DNA of 29,416 nucleotides from CAZOWW01 sp964583765 (GCA_964583765.1 CAZOWW010000075.1:1-29416); one strand, 5' to 3'; numbered from the stretch's first letter, positions 14,182 to 22,327 are shown. Notes: generated from the letters alone by a model not told the origin. Made by a program: numbers and translations.

Positions 14182-16335
14182 ATGATGACCGCCCTCGGCC
14201 ACCTGGTCGCCCGATCCCGCCGCACCGCCCTCGTGACCGTCCTCGTCTGGGTGGCGCTCGCCGGGCTCGTGCCCCGCCTGACGCCCACGCTCGACGAGGT
14301 GAAACGGGAGTCGGGAACCAACAGCCCGGTGCCCGGGACGGCGTCCGCGCGCGCCCGGGCGCTGCTGCTCGCCGAGTTCCCGGACCAGCAGGGGGTTCCC
14401 GCCATCATCGTGATCCGCGACCCGGCCGGGCTGAACGCGGCGGACGACACCGAGGTGGCCCGGATCAGCACGGCATTGCGTGGGAGCGCCGCCCCCGCCC
14501 ACCTCGGGGCCGTGGTCAGCACCGCCCTCGCCCCACAGGCTCGACGCGCCCTCGTCTCCCCGGACGGCACGACGACCATGATCCTCGTCCAGATCACGGG
14601 GCTCGCCAGCAACGACACCCGCTTCACCGACACCGTGCGGGAGATCCGCAAGATCGCCGGAACTGGCACCGGACGCACCGAGATCCGGGTGACCGGTCCG
14701 GCCGGCATCGCCACGGATGCGGTGGAGATCTTCCGCAACGCCGACTTCCTGCTGCTGGGCTTCACGGTGTTGCTGGTCCTCGTGCTCCTGCTGCTGATCT
14801 ACCGATCGCCGGTGCTCGCCCTGATCCCGCTGGTCGGTGTGGGTATCGCGATGCAGCTCGCGCAGGCGGTGGGCGCTGCCCTCGCCCGGGCCGGCGTCAT
14901 CTCGATCGACTCGCAGACCGCATCGATCATGACCGTGCTCCTCTTCGGCGCCGGCACGGACTACGCGCTCTTCGTGCTCATGCGGTTCCGCGAGGAGCTG
15001 GCCGGCACCGACGACCGGTACGCGGCGATGCGCGCGGCGTTGCGCAAGGTCGGCAACTCGGTGCTGTCGAGCGGCGCCACCGTCATCCTCGCGCTGCTCA
15101 CCCTGCTGTTCGCGGTGGTGCCCGGCACCCACGAGTTCGGGCCGTTCCTTGCCCTGGGCGTCGCGTTCATCCTGCTCGTCGGCCTCACCTTCGTGCCGGC
15201 GGCGGTGCTGCTGTTCGGCCGGGCGGCGTTCTGGCCGATGAAGCGGGTACAGCGCGACGTCACCGAGCGATCGCTGTGGGGCCGGGTCGCGGCGCTCGTC
15301 GTCCGCCGTCCGGTACCGGTCGTGGCCGCCAGCCTCGCGGTGCTGGGCGCGCTCAGCCTGGGGATGCTCGGGTACACGCCGAACGCGAACCTGGTCAACG
15401 ACCTGCGCGGGAACACCGACTCGTTGCGTGGTGAGCATCTGCTGTCGCAAGCGTTCCCGCCGGGCCAGCTCGCCCCGACCACCGTGCTCGTGCCCGGCCG
15501 GGATCCGGCAGCCGGCGCCGCCCGGGTGAGTGCCGCCATTCGGACGGTCCCGGGGGTGAGTCAGGTCGCACCACCGGTGCTGTCGGTGGACGGCCGCATC
15601 GCCCGGGTGCAGGTCGTGTATGCCGACGACCCGTACGACACGCCCGCCCTGGACCGGACCCGGACCGTCCGGCAGGTCGCGCGGGACGCTCTGCCGGGCG
15701 CCGACGTCCTGGTGGGCGGGGAGAGCGCCAGCGCGCTGGACAACCGCACCGGCGACCGGCACGACCTGCTCGTCGTGGCGGTCGCCATGGCCGTGCTCAT
15801 CTACCTCGTGCTCGCGCTGCTGCTGCGGGCCCTGGTGGCGCCGCTCGTGCTGCTCGCGACCACCGGCCTGTCCCTGGCGGCCGCGGTGGGCGCGACGGTC
15901 CTCACCTGGGTGGTGATCGGCGGGCAGGCGGGGACGAACAGCCGGGTGCTGCTCTACTCGCTGATCTTCCTGGTCGCGCTCGGCGTCGACTACAACATCC
16001 TGCTGGCCAGCCGGATGCGGGAGGAGATGGCCGCGCACGGCTTCGTCGACGGGATCCGGACGGCGCTGACCCGCACCGCCGGCGTGATCACCTCCGCAGG
16101 GTTGATCCTCGCCGGTAGCTTCGCCGTCCTCACGACGCAGCCGCTGAACTCGCTGTTGCAGTTCGGGTTCGCGATGGCGGTCGGCATCCTGCTCGACACG
16201 TTCCTGATCCGGGGTGCGCTGGTTCCGGCGCTCTTCCGGCTGGTCGGGCCGGCGATCTGGCGTCCCGGCGGGCTCTCGCGAAGCGTCGCTCGACCTGTTG
16301 CGCGAGGCGAGGGCGGCTCGCCCGCGGCTGGGTAG
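14182..16335 (+). CDS. MMPL-family (RND superfamily) membrane transporter
   Basis: 717 residues. The layout is TM1 (about 15-33), a first periplasmic domain, a block of helices, a second periplasmic domain (about 400-525), and a second block of helices ending near 690. Each half carries the MMPL/RND proton-relay signature: GAGTDYALFV with D260-Y261, and GVDYNILLASRMREE with D603-Y604. Such proteins export lipids or hydrophobic compounds using the proton gradient; the substrate is unknown. AAGGA precedes the ATG by about nine bases, and a second ATG follows at once (14185). The TetR gene begins 9 bases after the stop, and an operator-like palindrome lies upstream, so self-contained regulation is likely. 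Confidence 0.93.
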   Translation: MMTALGHLVARSRRTALVTVLVWVALAGLVPRLTPTLDEVKRESGTNSPVPGTASARARALLLAEFPDQQGVPAIIVIRDPAGLNAADDTEVARISTALRGSAAPAHLGAVVSTALAPQARRALVSPDGTTTMILVQITGLASNDTRFTDTVREIRKIAGTGTGRTEIRVTGPAGIATDAVEIFRNADFLLLGFTVLLVLVLLLLIYRSPVLALIPLVGVGIAMQLAQAVGAALARAGVISIDSQTASIMTVLLFGAGTDYALFVLMRFREELAGTDDRYAAMRAALRKVGNSVLSSGATVILALLTLLFAVVPGTHEFGPFLALGVAFILLVGLTFVPAAVLLFGRAAFWPMKRVQRDVTERSLWGRVAALVVRRPVPVVAASLAVLGALSLGMLGYTPNANLVNDLRGNTDSLRGEHLLSQAFPPGQLAPTTVLVPGRDPAAGAARVSAAIRTVPGVSQVAPPVLSVDGRIARVQVVYADDPYDTPALDRTRTVRQVARDALPGADVLVGGESASALDNRTGDRHDLLVVAVAMAVLIYLVLALLLRALVAPLVLLATTGLSLAAAVGATVLTWVVIGGQAGTNSRVLLYSLIFLVALGVDYNILLASRMREEMAAHGFVDGIRTALTRTAGVITSAGLILAGSFAVLTTQPLNSLLQFGFAMAVGILLDTFLIRGALVPALFRLVGPAIWRPGGLSRSVARPVARGEGGSPAAG

Positions 16336-16338
16336 CAT
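16333..16338 (+). promoter_or_regulatory. Possible leaderless -10 for the TetR gene
   Basis: TAGCAT overlaps the transporter stop codon and ends six bases before the TetR GTG, the spacing expected when transcription begins at the start codon. No -35 is visible, so the gene may simply be cotranscribed. Confidence 0.3.
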
Positions 16339-16344
16339 CGCGCC

Positions 16345-16947
16345 GTGCCGAGAATCGACGCCCCCACCGTCGCCGAGCACCGAGCCCAGCAGCATGAGGC
16401 CCTCCTGGACGCCGCGCGGGATCTGCTCCTGGACGGCGGATGGGCGGCGTTGAGCTTCAGCGCCCTCGCCCGCAGGACCGGTCTGGCCCGACCCACCGTC
16501 TACTCCTACTTCCGGACCAAGGAGGACGTCGTCCTCGCCCTCTGCAAGACGGAATTGCCGCTGGTGGCGGCCGAGATCGCGAAGGCGGTACGGCAGGCGG
16601 CGAACCCGCGCGACCAGGTCGCCGCCTTCGTCCGGGCGCAGCTGCGGGCCGCCCAGCAACGCCCGTACCGGATCGCACACACGCTGGTGACCGCGCCGCT
16701 GTCGGCGCCGACGCGGCAGGCCGTCGTCGCGTTGCACCGCGAGCTGACCCCGACCGCCGCCCCGCTGTTCGCCCGGCTCGGGCACCCGCATCCGGAGCTC
16801 GCGGCACGCCTCCTGCAGGGGTTGATCAACTCGGCGGTGCTGGCACTGTCAGCGGGGGAGCCGGCTCGGCGGGTGGCAAGGGTGACGGTCGCCGCCGCCC
16901 TCGACGGCCTCGGCCAGCTCGCCGAGGACCAGCTCGCCGAGGACTGA
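16345..16947 (+). CDS. TetR-family transcriptional regulator
   Basis: 200 residues. The N-terminal helix-turn-helix domain (about 15-65) reads ALLDAARDLLLDGGWAALSF, then SALARRTGLARPTVYSYFRT, a standard TetR signature. The C-terminal ligand domain is helical and unlike anything I can name. It starts at a GTG 9 bases after the MMPL stop and probably represses the transporter, with the 7-3-7 palindrome at 14089 or the half-sites at 14016 as operator. The inducer is presumably an exported compound. A duplicated QLAEDQLAED closes the protein. Confidence 0.92.
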   Translation: MPRIDAPTVAEHRAQQHEALLDAARDLLLDGGWAALSFSALARRTGLARPTVYSYFRTKEDVVLALCKTELPLVAAEIAKAVRQAANPRDQVAAFVRAQLRAAQQRPYRIAHTLVTAPLSAPTRQAVVALHRELTPTAAPLFARLGHPHPELAARLLQGLINSAVLALSAGEPARRVARVTVAAALDGLGQLAEDQLAED

Positions 16948-17138
16948 GCGCGGTTCCGGCAGGCGCCCGGAGGCGGACCGAGAACCGCCGGCCTCCCGGC
17001 CGCACCCGCGGTACACCCCCACCGGGAAGAGCCCAGGTGGGCAGGTGACGCCGCCTCCCGCCCCGGAGGTGGGCGCACCGAGCGGGTGTCCGGCGTGCCC
17101 GGTACCGACAGGACCTCCCACGCGCACCGCGCGGGTCC

Positions 17139-17144
17139 TACGGT
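17139..17144 (+). promoter_or_regulatory. Possible leaderless -10 for the XRE regulator
   Basis: TACGGT ends six bases before the ATG at 17151, which has no Shine-Dalgarno sequence. This is the layout of a leaderless transcript. The -35 is not recognisable. Confidence 0.4.
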
Positions 17145-17150
17145 CGGGAC

Positions 17151-18056
17151 ATGGACAACCGCGACGAGGTCCGTGACTTCCTGGCATCGCGCCGCGCCAA
17201 GATCAGCCCGCAACAGGCCGGTCTGGTGGCCTTCGGGGCCAATCGCCGGGTGCCCGGACTGCGTCGCGAGGAGGTCGCGATGCTCGCCGGGGTGTCGTGC
17301 GACTACTACGTCCGCCTGGAGCGCGGGAACCTCGCCGGGGTCTCCGAGCAGGTCCTGGACGCGCTCGCGGGCGCGCTGCAGCTGGACGAGGCCGAGCGGG
17401 GGCACCTGCACGACCTGGCCCGGACAGCGGGATCCCGTCCGTCCCGCCCGCGGCGACGCAGATCCGCCACGGCCGTGCCGCCCAGCGTCCGTGCCCTGCT
17501 CGACGCCCTGACCGGTGCCCCGGCAGTGGTGCGCAACGAGCGGCTCGACGTCCTGGCGACCAATCCGCTCGGGCAGGCGCTCTACGCGCCGCTGTTCCGC
17601 GGCCCGGCCCACGACCCCCGGCGTCCCGCGAACCATGCCCGGTTCGCCTTCCTCGATCCTGCCGCCCGCGAGTTCTGGGCGAACTGGCAGCGCATTGCCG
17701 ACGACACGGTGGGGATCCTGCGCGGGCTGGCCGGCAGGGATCCGGGAGACCCGGACGTCCACGATCTCGTCGGAGAGCTGTCCACCCGTAGCGAGGAGTT
17801 CCGCGAACGGTGGGCCCGCCACGACGTGTACCTGCACCGGGGCGGTCGGAAGGAGATCCGTCATCCCGTCGTCGGCCGGCTCGACCTGCTGTACGACACG
17901 CTCCCGATCGCTCGCACCCCGGGACTCACCCTGCTGGTCTACACCGCCGACGTGGGGAGTCCCACGGCGGACGCGCTCGCGCTGCTCGCCAGCTGGGCGG
18001 CGACCGGCGAGCAGCGCCAGCCGACCGCCCGGCCCGGTGCGCCCGGGTCGCGCTGA
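17151..18056 (+). CDS. XRE-family regulator with MmyB-like ligand domain
   Basis: 301 residues. The helix-turn-helix (about 32-78) has the subfamily's RRVPGLRREEVAMLAGVS and YYVRLERG. From about 110 to 285 lies an MmyB-type domain (VRNERLDVLATNPLGQALY, WARHDVYLHRGG, HPVVGRLDLLYDTL, GLTLLVYTAD) that in this family is a PAS-like pocket for small, often fatty, ligands. Proteins of this type commonly sit beside and control an oxidoreductase; here an aldo/keto reductase follows 118 bases downstream on the same strand. An imperfect 18-bp direct repeat lies in that gap. The start ATG has no ribosome site. Confidence 0.92.
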   Translation: MDNRDEVRDFLASRRAKISPQQAGLVAFGANRRVPGLRREEVAMLAGVSCDYYVRLERGNLAGVSEQVLDALAGALQLDEAERGHLHDLARTAGSRPSRPRRRRSATAVPPSVRALLDALTGAPAVVRNERLDVLATNPLGQALYAPLFRGPAHDPRRPANHARFAFLDPAAREFWANWQRIADDTVGILRGLAGRDPGDPDVHDLVGELSTRSEEFRERWARHDVYLHRGGRKEIRHPVVGRLDLLYDTLPIARTPGLTLLVYTADVGSPTADALALLASWAATGEQRQPTARPGAPGSR

Positions 18057-18080
18057 CCGTACCTGACGCACCCCACTAGG

Positions 18081-18159
18081 GCCCGATTCAGATCCACCGG
18101 CTCGACCCACAGCGATCCGGGTTCGACACACGTCCCTGGGCGCCCGATTCACATCCATC
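18081..18159 (+). repeat. Imperfect 18-bp direct repeat before the aldo/keto reductase
   Basis: GCCCGATTCAGATCCACC (18081-18098) and GCCCGATTCACATCCATC (18142-18159) match at 16 of 18 bases, with starts 61 bases apart (about six helical turns). The second copy ends five bases before the GGAGG of the reductase. They are candidate sites for the XRE regulator upstream. Confidence 0.6.
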
Positions 18160-18174
18160 AGCGGAGGCACACAC

Positions 18175-19161
18175 ATGCATACACGCACCCTCGGGCAGGG
18201 TCTGCAGGTCTCGGCCATCGGCCTGGGCTGCATGGGCATGTCCATGAGCTACGGTCCGAACCCGGGCAGCCGGGACGACATGATCGGCGTCCTGCTGGCC
18301 GCCGTGGACCGCGGCGTCACCCTCTTCGACACCGCCGAGGTGTACGGCCCGTTCCACAACGAGGAACTCGTCGGTCAGGCGCTCGCCCCGGTGCGCGACC
18401 GGGTCGTCATCGCGACGAAGTTCGGTTGGCGCATCGAGGGCGGTCGCTCGGTCGGACTGGACAGCCGTCCCGCGCACATCCGCGAGGTGGCCGACGCGAG
18501 CCTGCGCCGGCTCGGGGTCGAGGTGATCGACCTCTTCTACCAGCACCGGGTCGACCCGGAGGTGCCGATCGAGGACGTCGCCGGCACCGTGGGGGAGCTC
18601 GTCGCGGCTGGCAAGGTCCGCCACTTCGGACTGTCCGAGGCGGGTGCGGGGACGATCCGCCGGGCGCACGCGGTGCACCCGGTGACCGCGGTGCAGTCGG
18701 AGTACTCGCTGTGGACCCGCGACCCCGAACGGGAGGTCCTGCCCACCTGCGCCGAGCTCGGGATCGGGTTCGTGCCGTTCAGCCCGCTGGGCAGGGGATT
18801 CCTCACCGGCACCGTGGACGCCGCGACCGCGTTCGACGCCGACGACGTCCGCGCGCGGATCCCGCGCTTCACGGCCCAGAACCGGGACGCGAACGCGGAG
18901 CTCGTCGAGCACGTGCGTTCCCTCGCCCGCGATCGGGGGACGACCCCCGGCCGGATCGCGCTCGCCTGGCTCCTCGCCCAGCAGCCCTGGGTGGTGCCGA
19001 TCCCGGGCACCCGACGCGTCGAGCGGGTCGAGGAGAACGTCGGGGCGACCACGGTCGCCCTGTCCGCCGACGACATCGCCGACCTGGACGCCGTTGCGGG
19101 GCGCGTCGGCGTCCGCGGCGACCGCTACGACGCCACCGGGTTGGCGATGGTCGGGCGCTGA
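18175..19161 (+). CDS. Aldo/keto reductase
   Basis: 328-residue (beta/alpha)8 NADPH-dependent oxidoreductase. The family start RTLGQGLQVSAIGLGCMGMS is followed by the catalytic tetrad D52, Y57, K82 and H124 (FDTAEVYG, ATKFGW, YQHRVDPEV). The C-terminal IPGTRRVERVEENVGA is the usual cofactor-binding stretch. It resembles the plant- and bacterial-type AKR13 group that reduces aldehydes, but the substrate is open. GGAGG lies seven bases before the ATG. Likely controlled by the XRE/MmyB protein. It converges on iclR, with a long hairpin between them. Confidence 0.95.
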   Translation: MHTRTLGQGLQVSAIGLGCMGMSMSYGPNPGSRDDMIGVLLAAVDRGVTLFDTAEVYGPFHNEELVGQALAPVRDRVVIATKFGWRIEGGRSVGLDSRPAHIREVADASLRRLGVEVIDLFYQHRVDPEVPIEDVAGTVGELVAAGKVRHFGLSEAGAGTIRRAHAVHPVTAVQSEYSLWTRDPEREVLPTCAELGIGFVPFSPLGRGFLTGTVDAATAFDADDVRARIPRFTAQNRDANAELVEHVRSLARDRGTTPGRIALAWLLAQQPWVVPIPGTRRVERVEENVGATTVALSADDIADLDAVAGRVGVRGDRYDATGLAMVGR

Positions 19162-19177
19162 GGGACTACCGGACGGC

Positions 19178-19208
19178 GACCTCGCGGCGGACAGTCCGCC
19201 GCGAGGTC
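19178..19208. terminator. Bidirectional terminator between the reductase and iclR
   Basis: Arms 19178-19192 and 19194-19208 are perfect complements; realistically this is a 13-bp GC-rich stem with a 5-base loop (ACAGT). It begins 17 bases after the reductase stop and its right arm overlaps the stop codon of iclR. No T tract on either side. Confidence 0.75.
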
Positions 19209-19926
19209 ACTGGCCGGTACGTCGCAGGAGGTCGGTGAGCCGGGCGCCGGCGCTGACCACGGCCGTGGCGTGGACCCGTCCCGGCTGTCGGGTGATCCGG
19301 TCGACCGGGCCCGAGATGGAGACCGCGGCGATGACCCGCCCGGACGGTCCCCGGACCGGGGCCGACACCGATGCCACCCCGGGCTCGCGCTCGCCGACGC
19401 TCTGCGACCAGCCCCGGCGGCGCACCGCGGAGAGGGTGGTCGCGGTGAACCGCGCCCCCTGCAGGCCCCGATGCAGTCGCTCGGGTTCCTCCCAGGCCAG
19501 GAGCACCTGGGCCGCCGAGCCCGCGAGCATGGTCAGCGTGGAGCCGACCGGGATCGAGTCGCGCAGGCCCATGGGGCGTTCCGCGGCGGCGACGCAGATG
19601 CGCTGGTCGCCCTGGCGGCGGTAGAGCTGGGCGGACTCCCCGGTATGGTCCCGCAGCGCGTTGAGTACTGGTCCGGCTGCGGCCAGTAGTCGATCCTCGC
19701 CCGCGGCCGAGGCGAGTTCCACCAGCCGGGGTCCGAGGACGAAGCGGCCCTGCACATCCCGACTGACCAACCGGTGGTGCTCGAGCGCCACGGCGAGGCG
19801 GTGCGCGGTCGGCCGGGCCAAGCCGGTGGCCGACACCAGCTGGGCCAGGGTGGCGGGACCGGACTCCAGCGCCGCGAGCACGAGGGCTGCCTTGTCGAGG
19901 ACTCCGACTCCGCTACTCTTGTCCAT
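19207..19926 (-). CDS. IclR-family regulator of leucine biosynthesis (NdgR/LtbR type)
   Basis: 239 residues. The N-terminal winged helix (about 5-65) reads VLDKAALVLAALESGPATLA, then TGLARPTAHRLAVALEHHRL. The C-terminal effector domain has RLYRR-like QLYRRQGDQRICVAAAERP, VGSTLTMLAGSAAQVLLAW and SVSAPVRGPSGRVIAAVSIS. An IclR gene divergent from leuCD is a conserved actinobacterial arrangement; NdgR (Streptomyces) and LtbR (Corynebacterium) regulate leuCD there. The start at 19926 is probably leaderless: CAGTAT ends six bases upstream and TTGCAT lies 17 bases before that, with a palindrome in the spacer, suggesting autoregulation. Confidence 0.93.
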   Translation of the reverse strand: MDKSSGVGVLDKAALVLAALESGPATLAQLVSATGLARPTAHRLAVALEHHRLVSRDVQGRFVLGPRLVELASAAGEDRLLAAAGPVLNALRDHTGESAQLYRRQGDQRICVAAAERPMGLRDSIPVGSTLTMLAGSAAQVLLAWEEPERLHRGLQGARFTATTLSAVRRRGWSQSVGEREPGVASVSAPVRGPSGRVIAAVSISGPVDRITRQPGRVHATAVVSAGARLTDLLRRTGQ

Positions 19927-19932
19927 AGCTCG

Positions 19933-19961
19933 ATACTGGCGTCTCACCCAGTGAGATGCAA
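19933..19961 (-). promoter_or_regulatory. Candidate leaderless iclR promoter
   Basis: On the minus strand TTGCAT (19961-19956) and CAGTAT (19938-19933) are 17 bases apart, and the -10 ends six bases before the iclR ATG. The palindrome at 19942-19956 fills the spacer and touches the -35. Confidence 0.45.
19942..19956. promoter_or_regulatory. Operator-like palindrome between iclR and leuC
   Basis: TCTCAC-CCA-GTGAGA is a perfect 15-bp inverted repeat in the 84-base divergent gap, within the spacer of the iclR promoter and 55 bases before leuC. A further GTGAGAG half-site occurs at about 19973-19979. Position and symmetry suggest the IclR binding site controlling both directions. Confidence 0.55.
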
Positions 19962-20010
19962 GTACCCGGGCGGTGAGAGTCGCCGCCCGCAGCTGTCGAG
20001 GAGGTTCGCC

Positions 20011-21444
20011 ATGGGGCGCACCCTGGCGGAGAAGGTATGGGATGCCCACGTCGTGCGGCATGGCACCGACGGTGAGCCCGACCTGCTCTACATCGACCTG
20101 CACCTCATCCATGAGGTGACCAGCCCGCAGGCGTTCGACGGCCTGCGGCTGTCCGGACGGCAGGTCCGCAGGCCAGAACTGACGATCGCCACCGAGGACC
20201 ACAACGTCCCCACCACCGACATCGACCAGCCGATCGCCGACCCGGTGAGCCGGACCCAGGTGGACACGCTGCGGCGCAACGCCGCCGAGTTCGGCGTCCG
20301 CCTGCACTCCCTCGGGGATGTCGAGCAGGGCATCGTGCACGTGGTCGGCCCGCAGCTGGGCCTGACCCAGCCGGGTATGACGGTGGTCTGCGGCGACTCG
20401 CACACCTCGACCCACGGTGCCTTCGGCGCGCTCGCGTTCGGGATCGGCACCAGCGAGGTCGAGCACGTGCTGGCGACCCAGACGCTGCCCCTGCTGCCGT
20501 TCAAGACCATGGCCGTGACCGTCGACGGCGCGCTGCCGGCGGGGTCGACCGCCAAGGACATCATCCTCGCGGTGATCGCCCGCATCGGGACCGGCGGCGG
20601 CCAGGGCTACGTGCTGGAGTACCGCGGGTCCGCGATCCGGGAGCTGTCCATGGAAGCCCGGATGACGGTCTGCAACATGTCGATCGAGGCGGGCGCCCGC
20701 GCCGGCATGATCGCCCCGGACGACGTCACCTTCGGCTACCTGAAGGACCGCCCGCACGCGCCCCAGGGCGCGGACTGGGACGCCGCGGTGGCCTACTGGC
20801 AGACCCTGGCCTCCGATCCCGATGCGACCTACGACGTCGAGGTCGTGCTCGACGCGGCCGACATCGAGCCGTTCGTCACCTGGGGCACCAATCCGGGCCA
20901 GGGGCTGCCGCTGTCCGCGGCTGTGCCCGATCCGGCGGACTTCGCCGACGAGAGCGCCCGGACGGCCGCCGAGCGGGCCCTGGAGTACATGGGTCTGACC
21001 CCGGGAACGCCGCTGCGGGAGGTCTCCGTGGACACGGTGTTCATCGGCTCCTGCACGAACGGCCGGATCGAGGACCTGCGGGCCGCCGCCGCCGTGGTGC
21101 GTGGTCGCCGCAAGGCCGAGGGCGTCCGGGTGCTCGTCGTGCCCGGATCCGTGCGGGTGCGTCAGCAGGCCCAGGCGGAGGGCCTGGACGTCGTCTTCAC
21201 CGAGTTCGGTGCGGAGTGGCGGGAGGCGGGGTGCTCGATGTGTCTGGGCATGAACCCCGACCAACTGCGGCCGCAGGAGCGCAGCGCGTCGACGTCCAAC
21301 CGGAACTTCGAGGGCCGGCAGGGCAAGGGCGGCCGCACGCACCTGGTCTCGCCGCTCGTGGCCGCGGCCACCGCGGTCACCGGCCGGCTGTCCAGCCCGG
21401 CCGACCTGGTTCCGTCCGAGGCCGTCACCGGTACGTCGGCCTGA
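20011..21444 (+). CDS. leuC: 3-isopropylmalate dehydratase large subunit
   Basis: 477 residues, a normal length for LeuC. With LeuD it isomerises 2-isopropylmalate to 3-isopropylmalate in leucine synthesis, using a [4Fe-4S] cluster. Cluster ligands are C348 (GSCTNGR) and C408 and C411 (GCSMCLGMNPD). Aconitase-family landmarks include TEDHNVPTTD at 61-70, VCGDSHTSTHGAFGALAFGIG at about 126-146, and STSNRNFEGRQG near the end. The frame is open further upstream, but the ATG at 20011 has GAGGAGG six bases before it and matches the family start. leuD follows after 34 bases. Likely regulated by the divergent IclR protein. Confidence 0.98.
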   Translation: MGRTLAEKVWDAHVVRHGTDGEPDLLYIDLHLIHEVTSPQAFDGLRLSGRQVRRPELTIATEDHNVPTTDIDQPIADPVSRTQVDTLRRNAAEFGVRLHSLGDVEQGIVHVVGPQLGLTQPGMTVVCGDSHTSTHGAFGALAFGIGTSEVEHVLATQTLPLLPFKTMAVTVDGALPAGSTAKDIILAVIARIGTGGGQGYVLEYRGSAIRELSMEARMTVCNMSIEAGARAGMIAPDDVTFGYLKDRPHAPQGADWDAAVAYWQTLASDPDATYDVEVVLDAADIEPFVTWGTNPGQGLPLSAAVPDPADFADESARTAAERALEYMGLTPGTPLREVSVDTVFIGSCTNGRIEDLRAAAAVVRGRRKAEGVRVLVVPGSVRVRQQAQAEGLDVVFTEFGAEWREAGCSMCLGMNPDQLRPQERSASTSNRNFEGRQGKGGRTHLVSPLVAAATAVTGRLSSPADLVPSEAVTGTSA

Positions 21445-21478
21445 GCCCGCCCCACCGCTTTCCCGAGGAGGGATCCAC

Positions 21479-22075
21479 GTGGAGAAGTTCACCGTGCACA
21501 CCGGCGTGGGGGTTCCGCTGCGGCGCTCCAACGTCGACACGGACCAGATCATCCCGGCCGTCTACCTCAAGCGGGTCACCCGCACCGGGTTCGAGGACGG
21601 GCTGTTCGCCGCCTGGCGGGCCGACCCCGACTTCGTGCTCAACCAGGAGCCCTACCGTGCCGGCTCGGTGCTGGTGGCCGGTCCCGACTTCGGTACCGGG
21701 TCGTCGCGTGAGCACGCCGTCTGGGCGCTGAAGGACTACGGCTTCCGCGCCGTGCTGTCCTCCCGCTTCGCAGACATCTTCCGCGGCAACTCCGGCAAGC
21801 AGGGCCTGCTCACCGCGGTGGTCGACCAGGCGGACATCGAACGGATCTGGGTCGCGCTCGAGGCGGCGCCCGGGAGTTCGGTGACCGTCGACCTGGCCAC
21901 CCGCACCGCCGCGGTGGCCGACCTGACCGTGCCGTTCGCGGTCGATGACTACACCCGCTGGCGGCTGCTGGAAGGGCTGGACGACATCGGCCTCACCCTG
22001 CGCCACACCGAGGAGATCGACGCCTTCGAGGTAGCTCGGCCGCGTTGGCTGCCGGCGACCCTGCCCGCACGGTGA
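21479..22075 (+). CDS. leuD: 3-isopropylmalate dehydratase small subunit
   Basis: 198 residues, normal for LeuD. It carries the swivelling domain that completes the LeuCD active site: RRSNVDTDQIIPAVYLKRV at about 17-35, FGTGSSREHAVWALKDYG, and the FADIFRGNSGKQGLL stretch. The GTG at 21479 is preceded by GAGGAGG about seven bases away. It forms an operon with leuC. Downstream, a 96-bp octamer array separates it from the HU-like gene. Confidence 0.98.
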   Translation: MEKFTVHTGVGVPLRRSNVDTDQIIPAVYLKRVTRTGFEDGLFAAWRADPDFVLNQEPYRAGSVLVAGPDFGTGSSREHAVWALKDYGFRAVLSSRFADIFRGNSGKQGLLTAVVDQADIERIWVALEAAPGSSVTVDLATRTAAVADLTVPFAVDDYTRWRLLEGLDDIGLTLRHTEEIDAFEVARPRWLPATLPAR

Positions 22076-22112
22076 GACCGGAAGGCGCCCGGGGACTGCG
22101 GCGCTGATCTTC

Positions 22113-22208
22113 AATGCACCAATGCACCAATGCACCAATGCACCAATGCACCAATGCACCAAGGCACCAAGGCACCAAGGCACCAAGGCACCAAGGCACC
22201 AAGGCACC
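22113..22208. repeat. Two-block octamer array (6 + 6 units)
   Basis: Twelve contiguous perfect 8-bp units: six copies of AATGCACC (22113-22160), then six copies of AAGGCACC (22161-22208). The two versions differ at the third base and the switch is abrupt. The array starts 37 bases after leuD and ends 165 bases before the HU-like start. Being 8 bp, it cannot be a coherent coding repeat; open frames through it are by-products of the repeat. Confidence 0.97.
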
Positions 22209-22297
22209 GGCCAGGAACAGGACGACCGCCCGTACGAGCCCGCGGGCTCAGGTGGCCGGTTCGGAATGCCGACACAGGGGCCGTCACGGGTCCAGAG

Positions 22298-22327
22298 TGG
22301 ACGCTCACCCGTGGCGGCCCCTACCGT
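22298..22327 (+). promoter_or_regulatory. Candidate promoter of the HU-like gene
   Basis: TGGACG (22298-22303) and TACCGT (22322-22327) are 18 bases apart and would start transcription about 40 bases before the GTG. The 14-base palindrome GAGCCCGCGGGCTC lies upstream at 22236-22249. Modest matches only. Confidence 0.35.

Noticed and set aside
13873..16791. Minus-strand extension of the aquaporin frame to more than 1200 residues
   Set aside because: It lies antisense to the MMPL and TetR genes and is charged low-complexity sequence typical of a GC-rich shadow frame.
2422..19206. Integrative element attached at tRNA-Glu
   Set aside because: No integrase, no relaxase, and no long copy of the tRNA 3' end elsewhere; the only echo noticed (near 11053) is about 8 bases.
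22113..22208. CRISPR array or coding repeat
   Set aside because: Units are 8 bp and contiguous with no spacers and no cas genes; an 8-bp unit shifts frame, so no repeat protein is implied.
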